Shown here one piece after another: positions 11,213 to 23,880 of a stretch of DNA of 64,000 bases (its first letter is position 1; every line of letters starts with the position of its first letter). Both the position numbers and the translations under genes were made by a program. The notes beneath the pieces are model-generated. The model did not search any database and was not told the DNA's origin. It saw only the letters and a program-made list of their open reading frames with translations. The stretch spans positions 168,917,098 through 168,981,097 of the forward strand of contig NC_062217.1 of NCBI RefSeq assembly GCF_902686445.1. Direction: 5' to 3'. Origin of the DNA: Sciurus carolinensis. Its lineage: Eukaryota; Chordata; Mammalia; Rodentia; Sciuridae.

Positions 11213-12130
11213 CACCCATTTCAACCATTTATCGTCACAGACTTAGCAGAAGCACCCAACGTATTCACTGTGCCCCTTGATGGCTCCCGGATACTCATTT
11301 TTACTTTGATTGAAGACACAGGTGCACATATTGCTTATTTCAGGTGTTATCTAGGGCCACAGGCAGCCAATTATCCCATTACACAAATCATGTACTATAC
11401 TTGGAATAATGATTACACTTCAGAGTGATCCAATTTCATCCACCTGAGTGAAGCAAAAGTATTTATATTGCTCTGAAGACTGGCTTATTCTTAAGAGAGA
11501 TTCTAGTGTGGGCGAATGGTGGATGGAAATTCTACGGAGATTCAGAACATGGGGGTGGGAATGACGGGTCCATGTGGGACAGGCCAGGGAAGAGGGGCCA
11601 TAGGAGTCTCAGATTGAGGCATCCAGTTGACTGTTGGGTAGATGACTTTGAAGACAGAGAGTTCTAGAATGCAGATAAGGGTTTGGGAATCATCCATTCT
11701 TAGGAGATAGTTGAAGCCAAATGTGTGGAGCCATCAGTCAGCCACAGTGTGGAAGAAAGGCTCAGAGAATGCCAAGGTGGGCAGGCGGCAGAGGGGAGGG
11801 GTGGAGACTGAGACACGATGAGAACCAGGATGAGCACAGAAGCCAGGAGTGAGGAGTAGAGAGGACGGAGCTGGGAAGGGGAGATGCACAAGGACTTCAC
11901 CAGACTGATGGGAACCATGGATCCTTCTGAGCATTAAGTGAAGTTTAGACAGGAAAAAGAAAGATAAATGCCCCTATGGTTCCCAGCCCCTCGCTGGCCA
12001 GAGCCTCTTCTTCCGACCTCAAAGAGTATGTGTGTGTGCGTGTGTGTGTATGAGAGAGAGAGAGAGAGTCTGTTATGCTGTTTGTCACTTTGCTTTCAGG
12101 TTTTGCTTCAAAACTATTTAAAATAGAAAA
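11213..12130. other. Intergenic, unassigned
   Basis: The frame covering 11213-11428 continues from the LTR and has no recognised domain. 11590-11720 resembles an ancient interspersed repeat whose family I cannot name. It ends with a mixed microsatellite. Confidence 0.45.
12029..12068. repeat. (TG)n(GA)n compound microsatellite
   Basis: About 20 bases of TG repeats followed by about 18 bases of GA repeats. Confidence 0.95.
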
Positions 12131-12131
12131 A

Positions 12132-12515
12132 TATAATGCATCCCACAACAGGGAGGGTTCTCCAGAAAAATAGAACCCATATATATTAGGACATTTATTT
12201 TAAGGAATTGGCTCATGTGGCTGTGGGGGTTGGAAGCGTGAAGCTGAGGCTGGAAACCCAGGCAGCAGTGGATGCTGCAGTCTTGAGGCAGAATTTTTCT
12301 TCTCCAGAAAGCTTCAGTTCTTGCTCTGAAGGCCTCCAACAGATTGGATGAGCCCATCACTGAGGAAGATGGTCTCCTTGATTTAAATGCAACTGATAGG
12401 AGACTTTAGCCACATCTGCAAAGTACCTCACAGCAACACTGAGATCAGTGCGTGAAGAAACAGCTGGCCGCTCTCACCACGCCTAGTCGACACATGAGCC
12501 AACCGTTGCACACCC
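12132..12515 (-). mobile_element. MLT2-type ERVL LTR
   Basis: The plus strand reads GGTTCTCCAGAAAAATAGAA, TTTAAGGAATTGGCTCATGT, GGCCTCCAACAGATTGGATG and TAGCCACATCTGC, the reverse complement of the MLT2 layout. It ends near an ACACATGAGCCAACCG motif. Confidence 0.82.
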
Positions 12516-14330
12516 TCGATCACCTGAGCAGCTAGTTTCCTGTCCAAGCTGGACCCTGGGCGGACTGTCGTTTCTGCTTAATAAACATTGGAAAATGGAA
12601 GAAGAAGGACTTGGGGTCCTTCTGTGACCTCCGGTAAGTCATGAAGAAGTAGAAGTTGTGACGACCCCACTTTCTCAGGTGATTTCAGCTCCTTCGGGTT
12701 CACCCCATACAGCCTGAGTGTCTTCACCAACACCTTATTATTTATCCAGTTGTAGTCTCAAAGCGACTTTCTCCACAAAGGGTCAGCAAGCAGAGCCTTT
12801 TCAATGGCAGCCAGGGAGCAGAGAGGGTTGCCCCCCACACTTGGTTGTTACATTGTATTTAGTGAGGAGGAAACTTTAGCTGGAATGTTCCCCCTCTTTA
12901 AGGTCAGCCTGTTAGCAGCTCTGAGGGCTGTTCCTGGAGGGCCACCCGTCAGCCATCACAGAGGAGGTGAGACGATGCAGAGAGGCCCACAGAGCCAACT
13001 CTGGGAGATCCTCCTCCCCCAGCTGAATGTGGCCAACTGGAAGTGGACCAGAGAGCAGGACCAGTCCCTCACTGTGCAGTTGCCCCTTGAGCCCAGTGGA
13101 GGGGGCTAGAGGAGAGAGGAGATGCCTTAGGCTCCCTGCCTGCCTCCCTTGGCTTTTGGCTTTGTCTCTCTGCAGCAGTTATTCTTTCCCTGGCTTTTAA
13201 AGTCCATAATCCACAGTCACCAGCATCCACGAAATGCGTGGCCATAGGTATACCTGTGGGGCAGGTTAGCATTTCTCAGTCTGAGCCCGAAGACTCTAGG
13301 TTTGGGAGAAAGATCAGCTGCCGGCAACTGGGGAATCCTGGGACTGATCTGACAGCTGCTGAGCACCCAGAATCTACCTGCCTCTTCCCTGTGGACCCTC
13401 TCAGTGTCAAGAGATGAGCGCCTTTGATTCTGCTGCCATAGAAGGCTTGAGATACTTGAGGTGGGAGCGGGTCCCCTAGATGGGGGCTCCAAGAGGTCTT
13501 TGGGTTCTACCAATTTGAATAAGGAAGAAAATTGCTTTCATTAGCTTCTGAAGTCCAGCATTCTTCATTTATGGCCTTAGGGGACACTTCAAAGTATTAT
13601 TAGTAGTACCTATGACTTTGTCACCACTAATAATCACGATATTTTTATAGCACATTACAGTTGCAGAATTCTAAAAATAGCATTTCTGCTCACTTCTACT
13701 TCAAAGTGTAGCCAGCCTGAGTCAGCTGTCAGATTGGTATTTCATGTATTAATAGCAAAGTAGACCAATTACTGTATCCCACATTTGTTTATGAAAATAT
13801 TTTTATAATTGCATCTTGATGTAATAGGTTTGGCAGTACTCTTTACATTGTCTTGTACCCTGCAATTGATGATATGAGGAATCTGTGGCCAAGGAGGATT
13901 CCAGACCTCCACACTGGATCAATGATTTTCAAATGGTGGGAAAGATCCCCGCAGCCATGGGTCACAAAATCCATTTTGCAGGTTCCAATTGCCATTTTTC
14001 TTTAAGGAAAAATGAATAAAATAGAAAGTAGAAGAGTACATTTTGTGTACTGAAGATACATCCAACTTTCATTATTTATTGTGTGGGGTGTGAGTACTGA
14101 TTCACAAGAAAAAAATCTATTTCTCACTGTGCTGTTTGAAAGTCACAGTCCTGGACAGCAAGTCCGGTTGGGACAGGAGTCATGTCCAAATCCCACTCCC
14201 TGTTGCTTCTCTTTCTAGAGCTGAGGATAGTGCTTAGAGTGAAGGAGGTGGTCAGCACTTACCTGTAGGATGGAGAAATGAAAACCAAAGAGTAAGAACC
14301 ATATGATACCCTTCCCATCAAAAATAATTA
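12516..14330. other. Intergenic, no gene; old repeat at about 13915-14160
   Basis: 13530-13870 is AT-rich, non-coding and not clearly repetitive. 13915-14160 (CAAATGGTGGGAAAGATC, CATGGGTCACAAAATCC, ending AAAGTCACAGTCCTGGACAG) resembles an ancient interspersed repeat of uncertain family. Confidence 0.45.
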
Positions 14331-14331
14331 T

Positions 14332-14417
14332 TTATTTTTTTGTGGTGCTGAGGATCGAACCCAGTGCCTCCGGCGTGCCAGGCAAGCGCCCCACAACTGA
14401 GCTACAATCCCAACCCA
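14332..14417 (-). mobile_element. ID SINE, antisense
   Basis: GGTGCTGAGGATCGAACCCA, then AGTGCCTCCGGCGTGCCAGG and CAAGCGCCCCACAACTGAGC are the reverse complement of the rodent ID element (tRNA-Ala derived), preceded by a T-rich tail. Confidence 0.88.
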
Positions 14418-15000
14418 GGATCTTATTTTCTATTACTATATTTTAGATTTCTAAAGTCGTGCTTGCGTTTGGTCATTTTGGAGTGGGTCTCTGCATCGTC
14501 CTTCTGTCCGTAGTCTCCTCGGCAATGCTTACTGTCTATGAAGGCAATTACAGTACTTCTTGTCATTGTTCCTTGTTTGTCTAACCCAGACTCAGAGAGA
14601 TTGTTCTCTTGTAGATTTTATAACTTTTTATAAACTGGTGGGCTGATACGACTGGAACTCTCTTCCTGGGAGTAACGAGCAGTTGCTGGACGGTGCCCTC
14701 CTCAGGGAAGACCGTGTTTGCCTGCCCAGTTCCTGGGAGCATGAAGGACCTGCGTTCGCTTTTTGTGAGATATTTTCCTTGAGCCTCCTAAAATATACAA
14801 TTTCATATCACACCAATGATAGGATCTCTAGTTCCATGGGTCAGCTGAGGGTGACAATATTTTAGGAGAGGCTTTAAAAAAAAGACTCCTTCTTGAAGTC
14901 AAATATGAGGCAGACAGATTCCCATGGCGTCCAGTACTGTTGGGCTTCCCAATCCATCTCCCTGGAGGGACATTGCCTCTGTGCAGCAGGTGAGTCTGGG

Positions 15001-15030
15001 CACATGGAGCACAGGGCAGTGCTCCATGTG
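15001..15030. repeat. 12-bp perfect inverted repeat, 6-nt loop
   Basis: CACATGGAGCAC and GTGCTCCATGTG flank AGGGCA. The hairpin would have an uninterrupted 12-bp stem. Confidence 0.95.
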
Positions 15031-15114
15031 TACTACCTGCCTGGCCACCTCATCCCTGGCCTCAGAAGCTCCCTTGTGTTCTTTGGGATCTGTCTGGTCA
15101 TTTTCTTAAAAAAC

Positions 15115-15250
15115 TGTTTTTAGTTATAGATGAGTAAAATATCTATTTTATTTGTTTATTTATTTATTCTTTATGTGAGGCTGAGGATTGAATCCAGTGC
15201 TTCACACGTGCTAGACGAGCTCTCTACCAATGAGTCACACTCCCAGCCCC
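15115..15250 (-). mobile_element. ID-type SINE with T-rich tail, antisense
   Basis: TTATTTATTTATTCTTTATG, then GAGGCTGAGGATTGAATCCA, AGTGCTTCACACGTGCTAGA and ACTCCCAGCCCC. The upstream TTTTTAGTTATAGATGAGTA stretch belongs to the same unit, which I recall as common in squirrel genomes. Confidence 0.85.
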
Positions 15251-16718
15251 TGTCTGGTCATTTTAAAAGGATGTTCTGTAGTTGGGTTCTTGGGTACATT
15301 GAGCCTGGGGGACCTTAGGGTCTCTGGTCCAGGGTGTTGGAAGACCCTGGCATTTAGGTGCATCTTAGAAGGTGAAGGAAGCCAGGGACCCACGCCCCAC
15401 AGCTCATGCTCTGGCTGCTGTTGGCTGACACGGCATGTCCTGCAGTTTTGGAAGCGGGGTGGACATAAAGAAGAGTTGGCTGACATGTCAGCTGTGCCTG
15501 CGATTCTGGGCACGACTTATGGAGTCAACAAAGATGTCACCAGCACCTGTCCCATACACACATGACCAGACAGGCCTACTTTCCAGGAGAAGGGGAAGGA
15601 CAGGAGAAGTGCAGGGATTATATAGGGGGCCATGGAGCAGACACTTCTGGGGAGACCAAAGCAGGGAGGCACCTGAGACCGCAAGGGGAGGTGTGGTTTT
15701 GATAGGGCTTAGGAATGACCTCACAAAAAGAGCCCATTAATGCTGGACCCTCCTGAGTCTAGGGATCATGCTTACATCTGGGAAGAGGGGACAGCAAGGG
15801 AAGGCCCTGAGGCGGGAGTGGGTTTGGCATCCTTGAGACTAGAGCAGAGGAGTGAGAGGCAGGGTGTGGGGCAGCCATCTGGTGATGCAGAGGAGACCAG
15901 ACCACGAAGCCCCTGCTGGTCACGGGGAGGTCTTTGACTTTGCTGCATGAAATGGGAGCCCCTGGGGGCTGGGGGCAGAAGAGTGCCATGGCGTGACTTA
16001 GATTTAACAGAATTCCTGACAAGATGCCCCGGGGTGTCCGGGAGCAGAGGGATGGGTGGACAGTGTGAGCCAGGAAGAGGCCTAAGTTCTGCAGTCACCC
16101 AGTGGTGAGACGGCAGAGAGCAACAGACTCGTGGGGTCTCACACTGAGTCCTGGCTGCTGCTCTCCCCACCCACTCGCCACCTAGGACTTGGAGTCCCAG
16201 TGCAGCAGAACCTGCACATGGAGAGTCTGGAAAATAATTCCAAGAATGCACAAGACTGCCTGGTGCCCAGCAAGAGCAAGGCACTCCCGAGGTTTTACAG
16301 TGAGAACAGATTCCCAGGTGGAGAACGTACATGAGAGACACAAGAGGCTTCCTGTTCCCGAACCACGAGGCCCAGTCCCTGACACCACGAGGAGCCCCTC
16401 CGCCTGGGACAGCAGCCTTCGCCTCAACAGCCAGCTGAGCTCCTGCTCCCAGCCGTTCTCTTTCAGATGACTGGGACCGGGACGTGGTCTAGACTCAGCA
16501 TGCAGCCACCAAGTAGCCCTGCAACTTAGCAGCGAGGCCCCACTCAGACAAGGATCTGTGTTCGGCCAGTCTCGTGGAGTCCGGAGCATCTGGAGATTTC
16601 TGCAGTGTCTCCCCAGGCACAGGTGGCAGCTTCTCACTCTACTCTCCCGGAGGCCACTGTACAGCGGAGGGGACGCCTGTGCTCACACACCTGTACATAG
16701 AGTGTCAAGCTCTAACAT

Positions 16719-16719
<1 letters not shown>

Positions 16720-16758
<39 letters not shown>
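16720..16758. repeat. (CA)n microsatellite
   Basis: About 19 perfect CA units, long enough to be length-polymorphic. Confidence 0.98.
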
Positions 16759-16760
<2 letters not shown>

Positions 16761-17179
16761 CACCTGCCTGTGAGCTCACTGAAGAGTCCCCCACTGTCCC
16801 CAGACTGCAGTGGGAAGGTGTCGGGGCTTTGGAAGCTCCTTCTGTCTTCATCTTGGTCTCCATGGAAACCTTGAAATGAGACAGGACAAGGTCAGGCTGA
16901 GTTATTTGTCTCCCAAATGAGGAGCCACAGTAGAGCTCACTCCCTGGGGCTACAAGTTAATAAGACAATGACTTCTCAAATAGACATGCAGGACACTTCT
17001 GTGCCTTAAAATACTGGGGCCAGGTAGACTAGGGACAGTCCCTTCAGACAGAGTCAGATGTACTTATGTGTGAGGTGGCCAGTGCTGAACTTAATATGGG
17101 CTGGTTTCTGCAGACATAGAAATGTACATTCATATTGTATATCCACCCTTTAGTAATATTAATAAAAGAAAATGATAAT

Positions 17180-17290
17180 AGCTATAGACAATTGAGGACT
17201 TACTGTGTGCCAGGCACTGGCTAAAAGGCTTTAGCAACATTACCCCCTGTAAACTTCACAATTTAGAAATCTTTCTGCAGTCGTGCAACA
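17180..17290 (-). mobile_element. MIR SINE tail, antisense
   Basis: TGAGGACTTACTGTGTGCCA followed by GGCACTGGCTAAAAGGCTTT is the reverse complement of the MIR 3' half. Confidence 0.75.
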
Positions 17291-18039
17291 CCTCCAGAGT
17301 CCCAGGTCCGCTCCTTCTTCCTCTGCGGAGCCTCTGCAGTCTGCTAACTGCAGTCTGCTGTTGCTTTGAGCTGCCCTTGCCCTTCTTCTTCCTGCCCTTT
17401 GATTCTCCTCTCCCTGCTCACTGGCCAGCACTGCTTGGGACCTGACAGGTCCAGAGCTGGACACCTGACTCTGATGTTCTCAGACACCCTCCTTGGCCAT
17501 TGTCACACTAGTTCACAGATGGACACTTGGTCCAAATCAATCCTATGAAGAACAACCTCAGGATATTTGCAGGAACTACAAATTGGCCTTGTTTATACCA
17601 GCGTCTCAAAGCTACTAGGATGCAGGTTTCAAAATGCCAGGCACTTAAAGGGTGAGCCATGGCTCTGAAACGGCCCAGCACGAAACTTGCCAGCTCACAG
17701 CAACAGCAGTGTTATTTTCCCTCATGACTTCACAGCTTGACTGGATCAGCTAGGAAGTTCCTCTGCTCCATTGGATGATGCTTGGGCTTTAGCCATTGGG
17801 CTCTGCTGCACAGAAACATCCAAGATGGCAGCTGATGCTGGCTGCTGGCTCAGAGCTCAAGTGGACTGCTGGACAGGGGGTCTCTGTTCTCCCTGTGGCC
17901 TCTCCATGTGGTGAATGAGTCCCACAGCCAGCGTTCCCAAAGGACAAGCTGTGGTGTGCCAGCACTTACCAAGCCTCTGCATATCATCGCAGATGGTGTA
18001 GAAAGAGAATGAGACCCGCCTAACTTTGTGATCTTGACT

Positions 18040-18850
18040 TTTTTCACTCATGTAATGACTTTGAGGTCCACTCACTGTAAGTATCAATAGCTCACTCCTT
18101 CTTATTACTGAGTGTATTACGTAGCATGGATGTACCCCAGTATTTTAATCTATCCACTCGTCGATGAAGCTTTGGGTCCTTTCCAGTTTGGGGCTATTGT
18201 ACTCTGTACAGGTAAAGCCTTTACATGTGCTGGACTATGTAACAGGTCCACGTTTAACTTTAAAGAATCCACCAAACTCCCCTCCAAAATGATCAGACCA
18301 TTTACATCATCATGATTAGAATATGAGAATCCTACTTCCTCTGCATCCTTACCAACGCTTGGTAACAGTTGGTTAATTTTTTTGTTTTTAATTGTAGTCA
18401 TTCTTGTAGGTGTGCCATGGCAATTCATTGTGGCTTTAATTTGCCTTTTCCTATTGACTCGTGGTATTGATTCTATTTTCATGTGTTTATTTTCCCTCCA
18501 TATATCTTCTTTGGCAAAGTTTGTTCGAAATTTGTTGTCCATTATTTAATTGAGCTTTTTGTTTTTTATTGTTGAGTTCTTAGAATTCTTTGTATAATCT
18601 GAACATAAATCCTCCATCAGATTTCTTGCAGAGACTTGCTCCCAGCAATGGACCATGGACCCGAGTTTAAAATCTAAAACATAAGACTTGTAGAAAACAG
18701 GGAAAAATACTTGTGACCTTGGGTTAGGCAAATATTTCTTAGGTACAACACCAAAAGCCTGCTCTATGAAATAGCATATTGATAAATTGAACTTCATCAG
18801 AATTAAAAAATGGATCTTCAGAGGACAATTTTAGAGAATAAAAATTTTGA
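18040..18850 (-). mobile_element. L1 fragment with 5' inversion
   Basis: 18040-18655 is L1 antisense (CCAGTTTGGGGCTATTG, TAATTTGCCTTTTCC, TCCATATATCTTCTTTGG, TTTATTGTTGAGTTC, ending at a TTGCAGAGACTTGCTCCCAG junction). 18660-18835 is L1 sense (ACTTGTAGAAAACAGGG, CCTTGGGTTAGGCAAATATT, TTGATAAATTGAACTTCATC). In L1 coordinates the two parts abut, as expected for a minus-strand insertion whose 5' end was inverted by twin priming. Confidence 0.75.
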
Positions 18851-21800
18851 AACTATATTTATTTCATTTTAAAGAGGAGCACATGGCATCCCTTAACTAT
18901 GAAGTAATTTGCCTCATTAGCCCAGAGTGAGGATCCAGGCCTCGGGCCCAAGTCTGAGCCATTCCAGGCATGTACCCCTGACCAGCTCTGTCCAGTATTT
19001 CCTGAGAATGTTCTATGGCCTCTCTTTAGACAACAGGAGCAGACTTTGAACACTTTCCAATTACTCAGACAGGATGGAAGTTTGGACATATTTCCAGGAT
19101 CCAAAAGAGAAGGAAAAAAATGGAGACATTTTCTGGGGCAGAGGGAACATTCAGACACACACAACTTGAATCCTAAGAACTTCCGTGGTACACTCGCATT
19201 CCATCGCGAGAGCTGCTTGGGCCGCCCCGTTCACCTCAAGGAGGCAGGGATGAGTCTGTTGGGAGACGTGTGTGCAGCCAGCCCCAGGGGGCCTCCCTTC
19301 CCCAGGCCCGGGGCCACTGTGCTGGCTGCTGGAGATGACCAAAGCTCCAAGCTCTGAACAGCCATGAACAACCTTCAGGCGAGACTCAGTGCCTGAAGTT
19401 TGCTGGTTTCCCGATGGAACCCATGGTCAGGTTGCCCACGTGACATGAGGGGAACCCACCTGGCCCTACTGCCCCACCTCCTCCTGTTTCTCAGGACAGA
19501 GCTTGGTCTCCCTGAACTGAAAAGGCCACACAGCAGGGGACTCTTCGGGTCCTTGTAGGGGTGCAGGCAGCCCGTGGGTGCAGGCAGGGTGAAGGCATGA
19601 ATCCCAGTGAGGTCCCCTGTTTTCTCCCGTAGCTCCTGCACAAGACGTCAGTGACAGTGTGCAGTTCCAGTGGGCACCAAGGCAAATCCGAAAGGACACG
19701 GGCACAGACAGGAGCTCCTGGGAAGCTGGCGGGAGGGATGGAAGATGCCAACAGTTCCCTGTGTGGGGACCTGAAGGGAGCTGGTGACACAACAGGGCTG
19801 GGATGCGAAGGCGCAGTTAATTCTGGCCTCACCGTCACGGACACGAGCACTGTAGTCAGTGTCACATCAACACGGATGGACTTTCTGGATGGAGTTTTCT
19901 CAGGAAAAGACTCACCACAGCAGTCAACGTGTTGTTTGCCAAGCACTTTGTTGACATTCGTGTGCTCAATGGTCCAGGAAAATGAGCAGCAGTGTCCCAG
20001 GTAGAAGATGGACATGTTCGGGCTCACAGAGAGCAGCACCTCTGACTTGCTGAGGGGTGAGTCCAGATTCCAACTCAACATCCCTGCTCCTCAAGGAGGT
20101 TTGCGTCACAAGTGGCAAAAGCTGCAGGTACAGACATGTGGTCGGGGGTCCTGTGGACACAGCCCTAGTTAGCGTGGGAGGAAGGGAAGACTGGATGTGG
20201 GGAGAGCTCAGGAGCAGACGGAACAGGTGAGGGGTGCCTGGGAGCTGGTGGAGGGGCTTCCGCAGGAAGAGGGAGGCAGGAATTTGGGGTGATGTCAAAA
20301 GGTGCTCAGGTCTTTGGTCATACACTCTGCACCCGACCCAAGGGCTGGGGACAATGGAACTGTGCTGTGACGGACTCACTGGAGGCCAGGCCAGGCGTGG
20401 GGGTGTCCTCTGGGTACTGGCAACAGTCACTCTCCTGCACGAGAGGGCTCGGTCCTGTCGGCAGCCGAGCCCGGCACACTGACGCCACCCTCCCCAGACC
20501 TTGGCTCTTTGCTGCCAATACACAGGGCACCTGGACTGTCCTCTGCCCACCTGGGCCCTACTGGTCCCAAAGCAGAAGCTATTCCAGATCCCCCTGCCCT
20601 GGAATGTCTGCTCCAGGCACCTCTGAACAAGGCCTCGCACTCCCATGAGGATCATGAGGAGCAGGTCTCTAAACCTGATCCACCACTGGTGAAGTTCAAT
20701 GCCAGGAAGAGAGAAGCCAGCAGTGCAGAGCGGAGGCCCACCCACCTGCTCTGCTTCAGGCTGAGCTTTTCTTCTTCACCAGACCCTCCGTGAAAGCCCT
20801 GTCCAACCCCCTGCCCTGAGCAGGTCATCTTGACATTGCAAAGTAGAGCTTTGCACAGAGGCTCTTCATTAGAGGAGAAGCCCGCAGCTGGAGTCTAACG
20901 ACAGAAATGCACGGTTACGGGTTCAAGGGTTTCTTCTTGTCCTCTCATTTTTTCAGACACAGATTTCAGGACACTCAGCCAGCCACGCAAAGGCTGGTGA
21001 ACGGATTGATGGGATTTGGAAAACAGCAAAGAAGATGCCTCTGTGAGCTGAAGTCACAGAAGGACCAAAACCTAGGAAATGTCATCTGAGCCTGTTCCCT
21101 TTACACCCAGTAGTCCCCGAGTGCCTGCTGCCCTCTCCCTCAACACAGCATTTCCTTTAGGGCCATCAAATATCAAAGGGGGAAAGATTTTCCCCAGACC
21201 ATAAGGGCCCAGCAGACAGAAAAGTAGAGGACCATCTGCCCATGGTTGCTGCTGCTATGGAACCAAGATGAGGCCATCCTGTTCTAGAGAGTGCCGTTCA
21301 CGGGAGCTCAGTACAGACAGACAACCGCCACACACGGTGTGCAGGCAGAAGGCGCACCCCACAGGGAGGGAGGCGAATTCCCCCGGGGGGCTTGTGGAGT
21401 CTTATTAATCAGATTGAAAGACTCAGCACTTGAAGGGAGATAGAGACCGTATCACTACGGTGCTTTTATCAAGTCACTTATAAGAGCTCCATGCAGCAGT
21501 GACTGGATTCCCAGGCTCCTGGTCCCAGGCCAGTGCCCACTCATTAAACCACATGGCACCAGTGACACAGCGGTTAACAAAGCAGCAAGAATCCTTGTCC
21601 TCACGGAGCTTATGAAAATCTGCTGCTGCTGTGACTTCTCTCTAAAACTCTGTTTTGAGAACCCACCCACAATGCAGCAGCCTCCAAGGGAGCCAGAGGC
21701 AAGTGCAGAGAGAGGTATCCAATGACATCCTCTACTCCCATATCCAGTCACACCCCATGTCCAGATACTGCTTGAAATGTCAGTAACATTCGTCAATGAA

Positions 21801-22044
21801 TTTCTTGTATCTGAAGCTCATTTCAGTTGCTTTTCTCTCCTTTTCAATTGAGAGTTCTAATCTCTATCATGAGGATGATCCTATGTACACCCCTCAAATA
21901 AAACTACCCTGACAAGCAAAGTCCCGGTACCAATCAAATTCCTTCCATCCTCCATAACCCTGTGTCTCATGCCCAGCTGTTAATTCCTGCCTCGTCTCTA
22001 CCCAGTATGATCAACCCATGTTTACACACTGAATCTGGCCCCGA

Positions 22045-22059
22045 TTTTTTTTTTTTTTT
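22045..22059. repeat. T15 homopolymer
   Basis: Fifteen T residues. Confidence 0.95.
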
Positions 22060-22644
22060 AATTAGTGACCAGCATATAAAAATCCTGATTTCTGGCTTTT
22101 CTGGAGAAACCAACAGATCTGGTATCCCGGCTGCATTTGAGTTAGGACTTGGGATTTCTGGTAAATCTGGCAATTTCCTTCTGCTCCTGCCAGGCTTACC
22201 TGCTTGCTGCTCCTGTCCCAAGTCTCAGCTTGAATAAAAGCCAGCTGGCACCTCCTCCTGTAAAACCACTGGGTGGCCTGAGAAACTGGTGGACACAGCA
22301 GGTTCTTGAGGGGCCACCACAGCCTAGGTGCTGTCGAGGACCGTGGCAGTGTGGAAAGGTAGCGTCCAACAAGGCCCAGGCGTTCCTGATTCTCCTTCTC
22401 TCCAAGGGACTCCCCAGTCTCCTCTGGGATGCACAGCCCACTGGGAGTCCCCCCTGGGTCTATGGGCTCCTGTGTCCCTCCCTGCAGGGGGACAGGCAGC
22501 CCCCACTCAGTTTCCTCAGTGTGAGCCTGTGTGGGCTGCTTAACCACGGCCTTTGGGACAGAGTGTCCTGGGCTGGCTCAGACCCCACTCTTCCTGAAGA
22601 GTGATCTCTACTGGAACATGGGGATTGGGAAATCCTAATTCAAA

Positions 22645-22755
22645 GCTCTCTTTAAACTGTGAAGAAAATGAGGCTCCACGACTCCACGAAAGAGCTCACA
22701 AATCACAGGCCTAGCAGTTGCATCTCTGCGTGTTGCCACCTCTGCTCTTGAGTCT
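22645..22755 (-). mobile_element. MIR SINE, antisense
   Basis: AACTGTGAAGAAAATGAGGC, then GAGCTCACAAATCACAGGCC fits the reverse MIR core (the gaggaaactgagg and gtcacacagc positions). Confidence 0.65.
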
Positions 22756-23211
22756 ACGTGGAGGAGAGCAAGATGGAGCCTCTGCTCAGGGATCACAGCC
22801 TGGCCCCGGGACCAAAGGGAAGACAGGGCAGTGCACAGGCAGCTGGAGAAACCACTCTTGTTGACCTGTCTGCTACCATGTCAGCTTTCCCGAGGTCTTT
22901 AGGCTTTGGGGGAGCCACTCCAAGGACTGCAGCTGGGAACTGGCAGGTGAGGCCCATGAAGGAGGCCCCGGGAAGAGCCTCCCATTGCTCTCCCCCACAA
23001 CTATTTTCCTATCACCTGGCAAATGCTAAATACAGAACTCACGTCAGGAAGAGGAATATAAACCAGCCTCCAGCATTCATGCTCCGTGGGCTGATGGATA
23101 GTCATTTACACGTGTAATCTGATCCCGTTAATTTTCCAGTAGATTGCCGCATCCCCGCAAGAGCGCAGAACGCGTGATTTCTTCACGTACAGAGTTACTG
23201 TTTTCTTTCCT

Positions 23212-23229
23212 GCAGGAGGTACCTCCTGC
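23212..23229. repeat. 18-bp perfect palindrome
   Basis: GCAGGAGGTACCTCCTGC is identical to its reverse complement. Confidence 0.97.
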
Positions 23230-23769
23230 TCCAGAAGAATGTCACTTCTCTGGGGTAGGAAACCTTACGTGACATGGCCCATGGGACTGAAAAGACAAGG
23301 ACTATAAGACTTCCCTAGTTATGCTCTCTGCTTGGTTGTCCCACATAGGACTAACCCTCGGTACTCCTGTACTGAGAGGCATCATTTGGGAAGATTGGCA
23401 CAACCTCCAATCTCTTTCCAACTTACAGAAAAACACCATGCTTATCCACAGAAGTGCAACCGATTCCCACAACTGTCCAAGTCCCACCTGGTAGAGAACA
23501 GGGCTTCGGGTTGCTTGCCCACGCTTTGCCCCCACCCCTTGCTTGGAGATGTTGCCACCCACTTTCCATAGAAATTGAAGCTAGAAATTGACAGTGGGAA
23601 AATGTAACGGGTTCACTGGATGCTTTGACTATATATCCCTTGTCGCTTTGAAACTTATGTGGTTTTTTCTTTTTCGCAATCTTTTCCCTGATCTTCTCTC
23701 TGACCTTCTTTTCCCTAAACTTCTCCTCCCTGATCTTATTCTCTCTGAATCACCTCTATAAAAGCTCCA

Positions 23770-23880
23770 GAAGGATGAGAATCATACTCCATTATAGATG
23801 ATGTATCAAAATTCATTCTGCTGTCATGTATAACTAATTAACATAAATAAAAAATTTAAAAAAATAAATACATGAAAAAA
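23770..23880 (+). mobile_element. Probable retroposon 3' tail, lineage-specific
   Basis: AAATTCATTCTGCTGTCATG, TATAACTAATTAACATAAAT and then an A-rich end. I recall this motif as a frequent tail in squirrel-type genomes, but cannot name the element. Confidence 0.4.

Larger units (their letters stand above)
15251..18040. other. Intergenic, no gene; ancient repeat at about 15770-16060
   Basis: 15770-16060 (GCCCTGAGGCGGGAGTGGG, GACTTTGCTGCATGAAATGG, GTGACTTAGATTTAACAG) follows a common old mammalian repeat whose family name I cannot fix. The 189-codon and 151-codon minus frames (15772-16341, 16182-16637) show no domain. Confidence 0.45.

Noticed and set aside
11087..11428. 113-codon plus-strand frame
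   Set aside because: It begins inside a MaLR LTR and has no recognisable domain.
19966..20745. 259-codon open frame on the minus strand, the longest from 1 to 39 kb
   Set aside because: No domain, no signal or membrane pattern, no exon-like borders and overlapping frames on both strands in GC-rich DNA.
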